From Tetraselmis striata (Eukaryota > Chlorophyta > Chlorodendrophyceae > Chlorodendrales > Chlorodendraceae), in the NCBI GenBank assembly GCA_006384855.1, contig VCJN01001848.1:40964-104963 (forward strand): a stretch of DNA of 64,000 bases, in the 5' to 3' direction. Made by a program: the position numbers and the translations under genes. Position 1 is the first letter of the stretch; each line of letters opens with the position of its first letter. Shown here in pieces: positions 22,155 through 34,632 of this stretch. The notes beneath the pieces were generated by a model. That model did no database searches. It worked only from the letters and a program-made list of their open reading frames with translations, and was not told the origin of the DNA.

Positions 22155-25100
22155 ATGGACCACGCTGAGGAGCAGGCGATGGAGCTGGAGGCGCTGGAGG
22201 CGATCTGGCCGGATGAGTTTGGGCCGCTGGGGGACGACAGCCCGCCCGCGGGCTGGCCGGCAGAGCCCACCATCTACAGGGTGGACCTCACGCCGGGCAC
22301 GGAGGGCGAGGATGCGGCGGATGGCGAGCTCATGATGCAGCTGGTGTGCCCCCCCCCCCCCCCCCCCCCCCCCTTTGCGCCCTCGAGCCCTCGCGAGGAG
22401 AGGAGGGAAAGTATCTAAACACATAACGAGTACACCGCGGAACGCCGTCCAACGGGTTGTGGCGACACAGTACGTTAGTCTTGGGACCCGCGAACCAAAT
22501 TAAATGGTGTGGTGTATGCGAATCAAGGACTGCCGCGGTGTGCACACCGGTTCTTACGTACCACCTCACGTACCGGGCTTGCAGTACTTACTGCCAAGGG
22601 TGGGCACGGCGTGTAATGTGACTCCATGAGGGCGATACGGGTACCGTAGTGGTGAAATTGTATCGCATGTCAGCCCGCTGGGGGCATTATAATGCTTGCA
22701 CGTGATGACCTTCAGTAGTCGCTACTTGTCGCTACTGACGATACCAGTAGTGCTGACCGCCGCGCAGGCGAGCAGGGGCAGAATGATCACGCGCGTATTT
22801 TCCGCTGCCATGTACCATATTTCTCGGTTGTGTATCACTTTAACAGCCACAGCGGCCAGGAGCCATAATCCTTGCCACTATCCAGGTATGTAGGACCGGT
22901 GTGTGATGGAATCCGGGGCTCACCAATGACACCGATTAATGACCCCCGTTGATGACCCGTCAAATGACGCCTAGCCGGGAGCCATCAAGCGTTCCATTGA
23001 TGACCCCCATGTCCCACGCCTCGTTAATGACCCGGATCGATGACCCCCATCAATGCTCCATCACATGACTCCCCTTGACAACCCGTCAAAAGCCCCTCTC
23101 CCACAACCCATCAATAACCCCATTGAAGACTCCATCGAATGGCTCATCAATGACCCCCATCAATGCTCCATGAAATGACTCCCCTTGACGACCCGTCAAA
23201 TGCCGCCTAGACGTGAGCCATCAATAACCCCATTGATGCCCCATTACGTTTCATTGGCGACCCGTCAAATGGCCCATCGAATGGCTCATCGATGACCCCC
23301 ATCAATGCTCCATGAAATGACTCCCCTTGACGACCCGTCAAATGAGGCCTAGACGTGAGCCATCAATAACCCCATTGATGCCCCATTACGTTTCATTAGC
23401 GACCTATCAAATGGCCCATCGAATGGCTCATCAATGACTTCCATCAATGACCCTCATTGATGGCCCAACAATTGACCCCCCATATCCATGTCTAGGGACG
23501 GTATGTGAATGAGGGTCACACCGTGCCGGGTCACCAGCTCGCGCAGCCAGCCTCACCCAGGGAATGCCTGAAACCGCAGGTGTTCCAGCACACGGAAGCG
23601 TACCCGGAGGAGGCGCCGCGGCTGCGGCTGCGCAGCGTGCGCGGCCTCACCGACGCGGAGGTGGCGGCGGTGCAGAACCTGGTGGGCGAGCTGGTGGAGG
23701 AGAACATGGGCATGGCGATGATCTACACGCTGGGGGAGGCCGCCAAGGAGTGGCTGCGGGACCGCGCCAACGTGCAGGTGGGGGCGCCCCCCTATGCCCC
23801 GAGACACGCATGACGCCAGCGAGTCAGGGGTGCTCCGCGGTCTCTTCGCGGTGCCTCCTCACATACGGGTGCCGGCGCGGTGAGATAAGGACACTGCGGA
23901 TAGCAACCTGCCCTGCCCGCCAGAGATCAAATGTTTACAGGACTAGATCGGACCAATAGCGAACGTTTTCATAGATTGCGTGCAAGCCCAATTGGAGGCC
24001 AATAGTGATAAGAGTTCTTATGGGTGCGTCGGCACCCGCTGTTGAAGATCATTTTGGTTTGTTCAATATGACGATACCTGCGACGCGGGTCCAAGTCCGT
24101 GACATCTAGCGTACGGTACCAAGTGTCCCCGCCCGGCGGACACCTAGCGTACCCCTTTCCCTCTGCAAAAGCGTGTTAGCAGGCAGAGTCGCGCTTCATA
24201 GCGGTGTGAAGCTAGGATGCGCCCGGGGACGCGTGATGCCACCCCCCATCCACGCCGGATTCGCGCATGGAACCGTTCAGTTTGACCACATTACACCCGC
24301 GCGGCACACCGATCAGCACAATTCCATCTTGGGCTGGCTGAACCTACCCTGGCCACGACGACTCAAGTTTTCTTTCACTACAGAATGTGACGGCAGTGAA
24401 GTTCGGTTTCACACTTTTACGGGGATGGTTAGCATGCGCGCCCTTACATGTTCGATTTGACGTAGCGTTAGGTCATTCTGCGCGAAACCTTCTCAGAATA
24501 GCCACGTTTCTGCACCATTCCCGGCTGAAACATCGGTTTCAGGGATGTGCGTGAGTAATCTCAAGTCCTGTCATTCCATTTGACCAAGCCGAGTGTACTT
24601 CATTGACCCTCAGAGCTCACGGAACCCTTTGGGGGTCGCGTGACCGCTCCAAGTTAAATAGAGTAGGGCGTAAGAACGCAACTTGAACGCGGCGATTCGA
24701 GTGGAGTTTGGCTTTGCAGTGTTCCTTGGCCCAACACACATGATAGATGTTAAGCCTGGGGAACATGCTAATGCTGCGATGATCGGCTTCACGCAAATCG
24801 CCTCAACGCCACGTGAGGCGGCCACTTCACGCGCAGGATTTTTCAGCATCCCGTGTAACTCTGTAACAATGGACTTTCCAACGGTTATGATGTATAAAAG
24901 TCGGCGTAATAAAGTGAAGGCCGCCCCCTGTCAGGGCCTCCCCGGCAACCCCTCCCATATCCAAATTCTCAATCGGGGTCGGGTGATACACTGATAACCC
25001 CCAACCACCTCATGCTCCCTGCGCGCCCCGTGGCTGCCTACATTTAAGATATTGCTCTCCGTCTCTCTCTCTCCCTCTCCCTCTCTCTGCGTCTCTCTAT

Positions 25101-25777
25101 GTATGCTCTACATGGGCTACTTGCGAACAACCGTGATCTGCTTGCGGTGGCCTACGTTGTGTTCTTGATCTGAAAATAGGCTAGTACATGCAAACCCAAG
25201 TCCCTTGCTCAAGCCGAAGCTGGCTGATTAACTCCCAAAGCTTTATGCATGACCGCCTAAGCTTGAGAGACGTGTGAGGGCAACTGAAAGTGATCGAGTC
25301 GGCTCCATCGAGTCACACAAAGTAGCTGCAGAGTACTATCGCACAGCCCCGACCCTGACACTACCCCTGACGCCCCCCCCCCCCCCCCCCCCTCCACATT
25401 CCGCCCCTCTCCCCTTGCATCTGGTGCAGGTGGTGGAGGAGCTGGACCCGGAGGAAATCAAGGCGCGCGCCATCGAGGAGGAGGAGCGCAAGCTGGCGGA
25501 GGCACGCCGGCTGGGCACGCCGGTGACCCCCGAGAACTTCCGCGTGTGGCAGGAGGCGTTTGAGGCGGAGCGCGCCCTGGAGCGCGCGCAGGCGCCGGAC
25601 TTGCTGGCTGCCAAGGAGGTGGAGAAGCGCATGACGGGGAAGCAGTACTTCATGGGGACAGACGCCGCCCAGATCCAGGCGGACCAGAACGAACTGGGCC
25701 TGGAGGACGACGACTTCGACTTCGACGACGATGACGACGAGGGCATGCTCGACGAGTACCTGGCCGCGGACGCCTAG
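22155..25777 (+). CDS. RWDD1: RWD-domain protein, RWDD1/Gir2 (DFRP2) type
   Basis: Members of this family bind the GTPase Drg2 and, through the RWD domain, the Gcn1/Gcn2 translation-stress machinery in the cytoplasm. Three exons (22155-22343, 23580-23777, 25430-25777) are joined at phase 0 by GT-AG introns and give 244 aa, close to the usual size of animal RWDD1. Exon 1 begins with EEQAMELEALEAIWPDEF, the RWD start. Exon 2 has YPEEAP (the conserved YPxxxP-type motif) and LVEENMGMAMIYTL. Exon 3 has GTPVTPENFRVWQEAF and MTGKQYF, then an acidic tail rich in Asp. These match RWDD1 in order and spacing. The introns (1,236 and 1,652 bp) contain poly-C tracts and a satellite. The gene is convergent with the FAD monooxygenase at 28.7 kb. 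Confidence 0.92.
22349..22373. repeat. Poly-C tract immediately after a splice donor
   Basis: C25 starts five bases into RWDD1 intron 1 (gtgtg then C25). C20 at 25373-25392 lies about 37 bases before the acceptor of intron 2. Confidence 0.93.
22915..23490 (+). repeat. Degenerate satellite in RWDD1 intron 1
   Basis: Built from short words such as atcaatgaccccc, gacccgtcaaatg and cccattgatg. A higher-order period of about 142 bp is seen between 23171 and 23313 (tgaaatgactccccttgacgac). An earlier, shorter copy starts at 23061. The words are themselves partly inverted (tcaatga/tcattga). Confidence 0.88.
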
Positions 25778-25934
25778 GCGTCAAGCTAGCTCCGGCGGGG
25801 TGCTCACCTGGTTAAACGAGTGCGGCTGAGCGCAGTCGGTCCATCGGTGATACACATGTCCTGTCGATACGTTGACCACGGACGATGGGCCACGTAGACA
25901 ACCGTGGATTATCCGGGGATGTAACTGTTACGTG

Positions 25935-26073
25935 GAACCTGGCCTTCAGAGGGCTGCACGCTGCGCGCTTTAGATTGTGGACCCTATGCGGGTTTGTGCA
26001 GCTGGCCCTTAAGACAGCTGGCCTGTTAAGCATCAAAGACCAAGCAGGAACAAAGTTGTAAGAAATCTCAACT
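25935..26073 (+). repeat. Dispersed repeat family C, copy 1
   Basis: Shares ctggccttcagagg-like, gctgc.cgctg.gcg, tatgcgggtt.gtg, gcatcaaagac and ggaacaaagttgtaagaaat with 49795-49924. A weaker relative may lie near 55300-55440 (ggaccctatgcgggtt). It may be a mobile-element end. Confidence 0.6.
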
Positions 26074-28744
26074 TTACTTCTACGTGGAACACTTTAAGCA
26101 GGATTTGGGTTCGCAATATATTGCTGTTTTAACCCCCCGCCTGGCGCGACAAGGCAAAAAATACCCTTGTCTGGGAATCCATAAAAATACAACATTCCGA
26201 AATGTAGCTCGGAATCTCCGACTTGATGGTGCAAAATATTCACTCTTGTTGTTACCTGCGAACCCAATTCATTGTCCGTCGCAGTCAAAAGCTGGCGATG
26301 CACCACTGATGCCCATTTCCCTCCCAACCTACGGAGAACGTTATATTTGCAGTCGGCCTGTAAACAGAGCCGTGATGTGATTTCAAACTGGCATATACAT
26401 AAGTAGCACTCCGTTAAATACGTCAGTTGGTGCCATTTCAACCGTTTCATGGCCAGGCCGGGCCGGGCCCTCCTCTTTTGAGCCAACATGCATCGTAAAA
26501 CGTCATGCGTCGTAAACCCATGGCAGACTTTATTTCAATTTTTACGTCATGAGGCAGTAAGTCCAGCGCGGTGCACGTGCGTTGGCCTTTGCCCATGTCT
26601 TGTGCATACGCTCCGATTAAGTGCAATCCATCCCACGTGCGCTCACACCACGGCCAATTTAATGCCACACCAACTGGAACACATTGAAGATGGCTGCCTT
26701 GCAGCGCGTGGAACAACATGATACTGCAGCTCTCCGCGCTGCCCATCAAAAAAATTTGAGCTACGCAGGAGCTGCGTGCTGAATTCCTTTTAGAGACTGC
26801 CGTACCGGACGCGGATGATAGCGACTTCAACTATCCACTATCCATTGGCAACCGGCGAGCACTTCGTAGCCTTGTGACCTCCTGTCTGGCCTCTAAACCC
26901 TTGCCCCTCCCGCCATGTACATGACATCAATTCATGGGGGCAACCACGCCTTCTTATGCGACTTATCGGCAGTGCTACCATCTGCATGCATCAGAAAAGC
27001 CTGCAACACGAGTGGCAGCGCCTTGGAGAACATGACTTCTGTTGTTTGACCGCTCGGGACCAGATGAACGTGATGTAATGTGTACAGAGCCGTACAGAAT
27101 GTGCGGAGATTTCATGCGTTTATTTCAATATTGATGCTTAGCGAGGTAAACAAAAGGCTTTCCACTTCGTCATGCCATGGCGGTGAATCATCCGCTCGAA
27201 ATTGAAATGCTCCGAAACCATCGCAGTATAGAACGGATGATACACCACAACCGATGTGAATGCCCCGTCCCCAGTGATGTCCTCACAGGAACTGTTCATG
27301 TGCACACATCTTTAAGCTGGACGCGTTCAATAGCGAATCGTCTGGCCTTGCCTCGCTATATCATTTAGAACTTGACGGTATCTACTGCGTCCTTGGCATT
27401 CGAGCATCTCCTTCAAACAACACACCGCTCAAGACGTTGACTTGTGTATATAGCGGCTTCGTCAGGAACTCGGTTTCTTTGCAACCAGCACAGCACAAGA
27501 GGGGTTGTTATTTCAATGATTTGCTTCCGTTATCTTCTCGCTCATCGTATCAAAATATCGATTGCCATTCATGGGAATTCCCGACGCATTCTTTATTAAT
27601 TTTAATTGCCGAATTGAATTGCATCATTGAGCAAAAACATTTGCTATACAAGCATCGGGAGAGAAAGGGGTAACACAGTCATCCTGCGTATATAGACGAT
27701 GGATAACCCCTACATATGTTTAAGATAATAATCATGATGACACGTGTGCGGTGAGTCCCCTATTTGGGCTGGCATGGCGTGCATCCCAAATGACATCAAT
27801 GAAGACATCACTTCATCCCCAGACGTGCTATCTTGCCAAACCAGGTGGATGGCAATACACTGTCTCGCACCATTTGGGCTGTCAGATAGCAATACACTAC
27901 TGGCAGCTTATGGCGTGGAAAGTGGTTTTCAAGTGGGTTATCATTGTATTCTCGCTTTTTTTGTCGGCCTCCCAGCATGTTTGCACGCAGAGACCCATGT
28001 AAGAATGAGCCAATACGCGACCTATTACGACCACGTGATGTGAGAAAACGGACTCTGCGTGTGCACTCTGCTGGCAGCTAGTGGAGAGCGCTTCTTGGGA
28101 GATAATCACCGCCGCGCCGGCTGTGGCATCGGCTCGCCGGACGCAGATGGTTTCAGCGCCATTGTTTACTTACCAGCAGTGCGGTGGTCTCGTGCGGGCA
28201 TCGAAACTATGCATTTTCGGAGGTGTCATTGCTATATACATTGTGCATCACTTTGTGCATAGCAATATACATGGATTGAGATCGCGCCTTCGCGATTATA
28301 TATGGCGCAGCGCCCGGAGAGCGTACCCGAAGCCTAGGTAGTGACTGGCGAGCGTATTCATGTCCTTTACTGTCGTTTCGTGCTGAAATGCGCCCTCGAC
28401 GGCAGGTTAATTCCTGCTATCAACCAAACAGCCGCACGCATATTATATGGCTCCGCCCTCTCCTCAAATGTAATAGTTGGCATGCGCCTCTTGCTATGTG
28501 CTGGAGCTGTGCCGCCGGGGCCTTCGGCCGCCGCATGGACAATGAGATGGGTTGCTTACAGCCTTACATAGTGAGTGCGCGCATGTGCGTGTATCTATGT
28601 GTTCGAGTTCCACCACAGGGCACACCGACATGACACCCATAGGAAAGCTGCGGCAGCAAACTAACACAGGGAGGCTTTACATATCGCAGTGTCCATGAAG
28701 ATCCTGCAAGGGCTTCCATTGACTTGAGCATCAGGCGCTCTGGA
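26074..28744. other. Intergenic between convergent genes, nothing assigned
   Basis: Moderately AT-rich sequence with short frames and no recognised motif. Both neighbouring genes end here, so no promoter is expected. About 27700-28330 holds longer open stretches without domain signals. Confidence 0.5.
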
Positions 28745-29964
28745 TCAGTGGCCATGCATGTGACTTCTCATGTGAGCCGCCACCAGTGTCGGTACGACAG
28801 CAGCCGCCGACCTGAGCTGCGCCATCCTGAGCCTGCAAGTGGTAGAGATGTGGCGGAGCGCGGTGGTTGGCGGAGCAGGAGCACCGGCGACCGCGGGACG
28901 CGTGTTGTCCAGCGGCTCAGGCTTGTAGGCAAACAGGCGGTGCATGAATGCCTGCATCTGGCGCGACATGGCGCCCTGCTTGATGAGCCCCTCCGCACCC
29001 TTACCTACCCAGGCTCGATGCGCCTCTGCTGCAATGGTCACCTGCACCGGGAGGACCCTCTTGATGCGCTGCGCCTCGTAGCGACGCAGCGCAATGGCGG
29101 TGACGCCGTGCATCTGCACCTTGTGAGCCAATGCCAGCGCATCCTCGAGCGCCAGCGAGGTGCCCTGGCCGTAGTTTGGTGGCATGAGGTGCGCCGCGTC
29201 ACCCAGCAGCGACACGCGTCCGGCGCCCCAACGCACGCTGGGAAGGCGGCGGTAGATGGTGTTTTGCTGCATGGTGGCTGGATCGGACGCGCGCACCACC
29301 CGCAGGAACGCGTTGTCAAAGTCGGCCATTGTTTCCAGGCAGCGCTCCATCTTGCGCTGGTGGTCCTCCGCCGTCTCGCTCCCATGGGTTGCCTTGCGTA
29401 TCTCCGCCTCGCGGTCTTTGTCCCACGGCGCAATGGCCATCCACACCACCTCCTTCCCGTGCTTCCCTGGCAGGCGCAGGATGCCGCCAAAGCGCGGCCC
29501 ATCAGCCCACATGTGGGATGACTCGCCATCGTCATCCGGCTTGATGGCACCCAGCCGGCTCTGGTCCACCAGGCCGCGCCACACCACGACCCCCTGGAAA
29601 GGCGGGAGGGACTCGCTGAGTGCCTGCTGGCGGACGAGGGAGTTGGCGCCGTCGGCACCCAGTAGCAACTTGGCGTGGAGGGGAGCGCGATTATGGAAGT
29701 GCAGCGTGACCCCGTCGATCCCCTCCTCATAGTGACTAAAGGAGGCGTCGGTCTGCAAGACACCTGGCGCGCCAATGGGAGTAGCAAAAATGTTGCAAGC
29801 GCCAGCCTCAATCCCCAGCCTTGCGCATCAAGATGACAATGTATGTACTATGAACTCGGAAGGACATGGATAACATCAGTTTCGAAGCATTATTTACGTG
29901 GATACTAAACTTGAGCAGCCCTCATTGGGGTATTACCGGACTCGTCAGCTCAGTGCCGATCCAA

Positions 29965-29996
<32 letters not shown>

Positions 29997-31118
29997 ACCA
30001 GTCTGTGGGTACATCAGCTCACTCAAGATTCCGACCCCAGGTGGGAAGTTCACGGTCCTTTTCACAACTCACCTTTCGGGAGGTTGTTTGCGAGCACATC
30101 ACGCAGCTTGTGCCATTTTACAGTGGCCAGACCCTGGCTGCCTTCTGGACCATATTGCTTGGCGATCTCGTAAAAGTCCCCACTGAGTCAGCCAAAGTAC
30201 AGCATGGGGGAGTGGCGTATTAGATCTCAGCGCAGTATCAGCTTTATTTAATATTCGATTCAATATCATAGAATTACATAATGATGAGATGACAGAACGA
30301 GAAGGATGAGGGGGGCGGAGGGGAGGGGGGGTTGCTGGTTCTCACATGTCAGTACCGTCCGTGGGCTGGAAGTCGCCCTGTTTGGAGAAAATGCGAGTCT
30401 TGTGCAGTCCGACAGAGCACACCGAGCTGACGGCCTCGTAGATGTCGGGACCAAGCGCTTCAAGGCATTTCATTCCATTTGGTCCCAGCCCCTGGGGAAA
30501 GGCCACCTCGAGAATTAGTAGTAGTCGCTGGCGCTATGGTCGGGTATAGTTAAACGCGCCCAGCCCGGAGGCCTGGGGGATGCCCTGGGACCCCACTTGG
30601 GTGCGTAGTGGCTGTAGCCCTGACAGGGGGCGCTATGTGGGTTCGCAGTGGCCATTCGATATGAAAGCGATGTCATATCCAATGAACACAGTGATTTTAC
30701 TCGCTATTGTATATTATAATGAATGTAACAATGATCCGCCGACTGATAAGTCAAAACCTTCAATATTTGTTCTCGGACCTTTCATATGCATTTTGCGCCG
30801 CAAGCTTAACAATATCGGGACCTGCCGTGGTTTCACGGAAAGTGCGGCGGTAGTCGCTTTAAGTATGATACATGCGGCTCATGGCGTCGTCGATATACAA
30901 TGTGCATGCGATTTGAGTCGAGGGGCAAGGGACGGGATTGTTTGCAAAAAATGCCTGGGACAGGAGGGTCAGCTGCTCACGATAGCGGCACCGACGGGGT
31001 CCAATTCCGGCATGCGCTCGAGCACGGTGACGCTTGCGCCAACTTGAAGAAGCGCACTGGCGGCAGCCAGGCCGGCAGGTCCGCCACCCACGATGGCAAT
31101 ATCGACGACAGAGTCCAT
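28745..31118 (-). CDS. FAD-dependent monooxygenase (flavoprotein aromatic hydroxylase-like)
   Basis: Predicted to use FAD and NAD(P)H to hydroxylate or epoxidise a small substrate, which is not determinable here. The four minus-strand exons are 31118-30981, 30491-30346, 30182-30073 and 29763-28745. All introns are GT-AG with matching phases, and the total is 470 aa. Exon 1 holds the dinucleotide-binding motif DIAIVGGGPAGLAAASALL. Exon 2 has GLGPNGMKCLEALG. Exon 4 has the DG motif (LLGADGANSLVR) and the GD motif (VSLLGDAAHLMPPNYGQGTS). These are the three fingerprints of the family that includes salicylate hydroxylase, HpxO-like urate hydroxylase and zeaxanthin epoxidase. No clear plastid transit peptide or C-terminal FHA domain is seen, which argues against zeaxanthin epoxidase. 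The last about 50 residues are Ala-rich and less certain. Confidence 0.88.
29968..29996 (+). repeat. (GT)n microsatellite in monooxygenase intron 3
   Basis: About 14 perfect GT units, inside the 309-bp intron between the third and fourth coding exons. Confidence 0.95.
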
Positions 31119-32639
31119 TCACTTGCTGTTGGTGATTTAAGGAGTTCTGGGTTGTCAAAGCGGCCGCGCTGGCGAGATAGGCAAGTAACAAACAATCGCT
31201 TATTGCTGTCGTCTTTGGTGGTACTCGTCGGTTGTAGTTATTGTAGTAGTCGAAGTTGTAGTTGTCGCTTGGAGATAACGGCGCGCGTGTTGTGCTCAGT
31301 CGTAGTCTCGTAGAGAGTTTAGTCGCCACAAGCCAGCACTATGAGTCTGTGTCTCGTGGGCAGGTTTGTGTCGGGGAAGATGTGCAGTCTGGGGTTGGGT
31401 GGATTCGGGTTTATTTTATATGTGCACATCAGATTCGTCGCTCCTTCCGCCCCCTTCATCAACACAATAACACTACGACACAATGACACAATAACACTAC
31501 GTCAATAGGTCGCGATCATGACGACGCAGTAGCGGCAAGTTTTAATCCTTATTCGTCACTAGTAGCTGCTGTACGTGTATTTTCTAATATATATCTATAA
31601 ATACATATACTGTACCCATAAATCCCCCCCCGTACATGTACCTGTACCTGTAATAGATAAACCCTTCTCGACGATTATCGTTATTCTTATTCGTCAGCAT
31701 CAAAGCACGCGCGCGATGAGCGAGCGACTACTGCTAGCGACTACTGGTAGCGCGAAACTGCTTTAACTACACGGGGCGCCGTGGCGCGGACGATAATAAT
31801 CTGGCCGTAAGCCTGGTATCGTCGCGTAATGCGAGGGGCTTCTCTTATGGCGAAGCCCATGTCTTACGGCCACTTGACGCAGCTACTGTCTGTACACTTA
31901 TTCTACGGTCGCTAGCTGTTTTATTTCCGCCTCCGGGACATGACTGGCACCAGGGAACCCCTTGCAGCGTCTCTACGACGGCCGTTTAGGCAGGGATCCA
32001 GTTACGGAAAGCCCTGGGTAGGCGACGCTCCGTTATAGTCACCAAGCAAATTGCCGAAGCCTTCTGCACGACTAATTGGAGGCCACTGATGTAATTTCCA
32101 ACATTGTTGGATCACCGTCTAAAACACTACCACAAAAACACCCGGCATCAACATGGCACATGCAGACAACGTTCTTGGCGGGGTCGCGGCCGCGCGTGCG
32201 GCACGTGATGGTGCTCCTGCGCCTGCGTCGCGTCGATCGTCGGCATGTGTTGCTATGACCCGGGTCATTGGCTGCAAGCGTCCTCGCCGCGGCTGATAGC
32301 CTACCCCGGGGCGGGGGTTCCTTTGGTTCCTGGCAGCTAAGTGACTTCGTGGTTCCCTTGTCTCCTTCTTGGTGCTTGGCTCCCTGTCCTCCAGCTCGAC
32401 CTTGGTTTCATGCTTGTGTCTCTCTTTTGCTGGCAACCTTTCACAGTTGCTGTTAGTTCTATTGTAGTGCGCTTTTGTGAAAGCCCTTATGTAATAAATA
32501 TATCAAAACACCCGGCACAGACCACGAAAGGTCCGCCCTGCCTTTTTGGGCGTCGGCCCATTCGAGTAATGCGAGTTGGGGCAAGCCCCAACCCGCGGAG
32601 CAAAGCATTTCGGGAGTGCGATACATGTGCAACAAAAAA
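31119..32639. other. Upstream flank of the monooxygenase plus repeat family B
   Basis: The 5' region of the minus-strand monooxygenase. Family B repeat blocks occur at about 31935-32160 and 32505-32600. Several short TAG/GTA-rich segments (tagtcgctagtag) are scattered. No additional gene is seen. Confidence 0.5.
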
Positions 32640-33420
32640 AGCAATGTGAGGGAGGGCCCGGCGTCATATATAACTGAAAATTTTCCCATTCCCAGTAAAA
32701 TCCACGGCACCGTGAGGGGAGGGGGGACCCCGCCCAAAATAAAGGCGGTTAAGTCCTCAGGTGCTGACGCAATAATCTGACTACTAATAAAATCCCTGGT
32801 CTCCGGAACTAACAACCGCAAATTATGACGGTGATACCCCCACCGCGGACACTCCACCAACATATTAATGGTCGCTCGATAGTCTCGCTCAGATTCACCA
32901 CCGCCACATGTAGGGCAGTGTTCAAGGAACCGCTCATGCATGGCATGTATCCGGGCCAATCGGCGGGCAGTGGGAAATACTCGGGTGCGTAATTGTATCA
33001 TAATGTGCAGCCCGGCCACAACCCCTGCGGGGACACCCACACCGTACTGTGGCAACGGGTTTGACGCATAAGACGCCTGGACATATATACCCCAGGTTTT
33101 GTTGCGTGCTAACGATGCCGACGATTCGCAACGCGCCCACACCGATGTCTTTACTAGGATAGTTTAGCGGCCTTGCGTGCGGCTAGTGACCTCCACTCAA
33201 GTGGAAGGTGCGCCCCCTCAGCTAGCACTACGTTCGCCCTAGCTAGTCGATCACACAAGTGCACAGTCCCCAACGTCCACGTGTTCGGGCGCGCCCGACT
33301 TGGCCGATCTACTAAATGGGTTATACATGTATTCAAGTCGGATGCTTTAAGAAACGCCCGAGCCCGTGCTGCAGCGGCCGTAGCCTCTATGGGCGCAATA
33401 GCCAATTCCCGCATCATCGG
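32640..33420 (-). pseudogene. C-terminal remnant of a non-LTR retrotransposon ORF
   Basis: Minus-strand frames read RELAIAPIEATAAAARARAF, then HLVDRPSRARPNTWTLGTV. In a second frame they read RLARIHAMHERFLEHCPTCG followed by VECPRWGYHRHNLRLL. The layout E-G-x-P-I..AA..RARAF.K...tW and then CPxCGxxE...C matches the region after the reverse transcriptase in LINE-type elements, ending in the zinc-knuckle motif. The His of the knuckle is not obvious and frames change near 33150, so the copy is decayed. Confidence 0.6.
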
Positions 33421-33597
33421 TGCAATGGGCCCCCAGGGGAGTTGTTACCCACCCCCATGAGGCTCCTCAGGCATTGATTGAGTACGGTTAGTAATTTAGC
33501 TGATGTTGCACGATCATCGTCAAGCAGCATCACATCGCGCGATGGGCGCGCGGAGATCGCGATGTCCCAATTCAAGCGGGAATAGACGCTATTATTA

Positions 33598-33662
33598 AGT
33601 TTTTTTTCGCCCCCGGGACAGGACTGGCACCAGCGTCTCCACGGCGGCCGTTTAGGCAGCGA
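33598..33662 (+). repeat. Dispersed repeat family B, short copy
   Basis: Shares ccgggaca.gactggcaccag and ggcggccgtttaggcag with 31935-32000. Confidence 0.6.
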
Positions 33663-34178
33663 ATAAGGATTAATCCTTAAGCATTACTCGTCCTGACTGC
33701 CAATGATACATCTATTAAAAAATATGTACCGGTTGTCGTACTAGGGGTACGTAACCCTTGGTCGTACGGGTACTTGGCGGTAATCGTGTAAAAGGATATT
33801 CCTTCGTCGCTTTAGTACTGGTACTCGTACGATTCGTAATGTAACTACATGAGCTAGCTGCAAAAGGCGATCAGGAAATCACCCGAAAAGGCAACATGAA
33901 ACGTCCACTACATACAACATCTGCGATCGCAGCAACAGAAGAGGGTGCGGAATGGCCACGACCGGACGCATCAGACTTGGCTGTATGCACTTCGGCAGAG
34001 AGAATGCCGCCCAAGGTACCATGCACGCGAGCAAAGACCCGATGCAACAACCCCCGCCGTGTGCGTGACAGGTGGTGGCGGAACTCAGCAGGTTGGACAA
34101 CGACGAAGATTCGAAGAGCCTTGTCGGACTAACCACAAAGAAAGCACGAATTCGTGGTGGAAGGACCGCCAGGGAAGT

Positions 34179-34593
34179 TGTTATACTCCATTTCCCTATA
34201 GCCATAATGTTCTGCTATACTAGCAGGTATACCCCCGCAAAGGTAGTACGACTACGCATCCGCGGAGTCGCTGTACATATTAGTATTGCGGGCGTAAATA
34301 TTAGTAGTATAAGGCCGAAGACTGTTCTGGAATTCTCTAGAGTTCTCTGACTCAAGCCTTACGTGGCTAACACAGCACGGGTATCCCATGACACCCGGCT
34401 AACATAGCACAGGTATGACTATGACCTCGGCGGGTATAAATACCGCCTCGGACAAGTCTACTAGGAAGAATTCAGAGACAGAACCATATATAACCCAGGA
34501 ACCCCTGTAACCAGAAGAGATTGGCCATACTTTCTAAATCCTTCCGCTGCATCCTAAAGGGCCTAAAGAACAGGCTTAAGCTAGAGCCTAACA
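34179..34593 (+). repeat. 5' LTR (415 bp)
   Basis: Starts TGTTATACTCC, ends GAGCCTAACA, with inverted TGTTA/TAACA tips. It contains a TATA box candidate (tataaata, 34435-34442) that would start transcription within the LTR. Confidence 0.96.
34435..34442 (+). promoter_or_regulatory. TATA box of the 5' LTR
   Basis: tataaata in a GC-richer context (cggcgggtataaataccgcc). The same motif is at 40723-40730 in the 3' LTR. Confidence 0.65.
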
Positions 34594-34611
34594 CTTGGTT
34601 TCGGAGCTTAG
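34594..34611 (+). other. Primer-binding site
   Basis: Directly after the LTR, cttggtttcggagcttag resembles the TGGTATCAGAGC-type site complementary to the 3' end of initiator tRNA-Met, with two differences in the first dozen bases. The identity of the tRNA is tentative. Confidence 0.5.
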
Positions 34612-34632
34612 ACAGCGGTAAGCGACGTAAAG

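Noticed and set aside
28745..31118. Zeaxanthin epoxidase identity for the FAD monooxygenase
   Set aside because: The 470-aa model lacks an evident transit peptide and a C-terminal FHA domain. Only the generic flavoprotein monooxygenase motifs are present.
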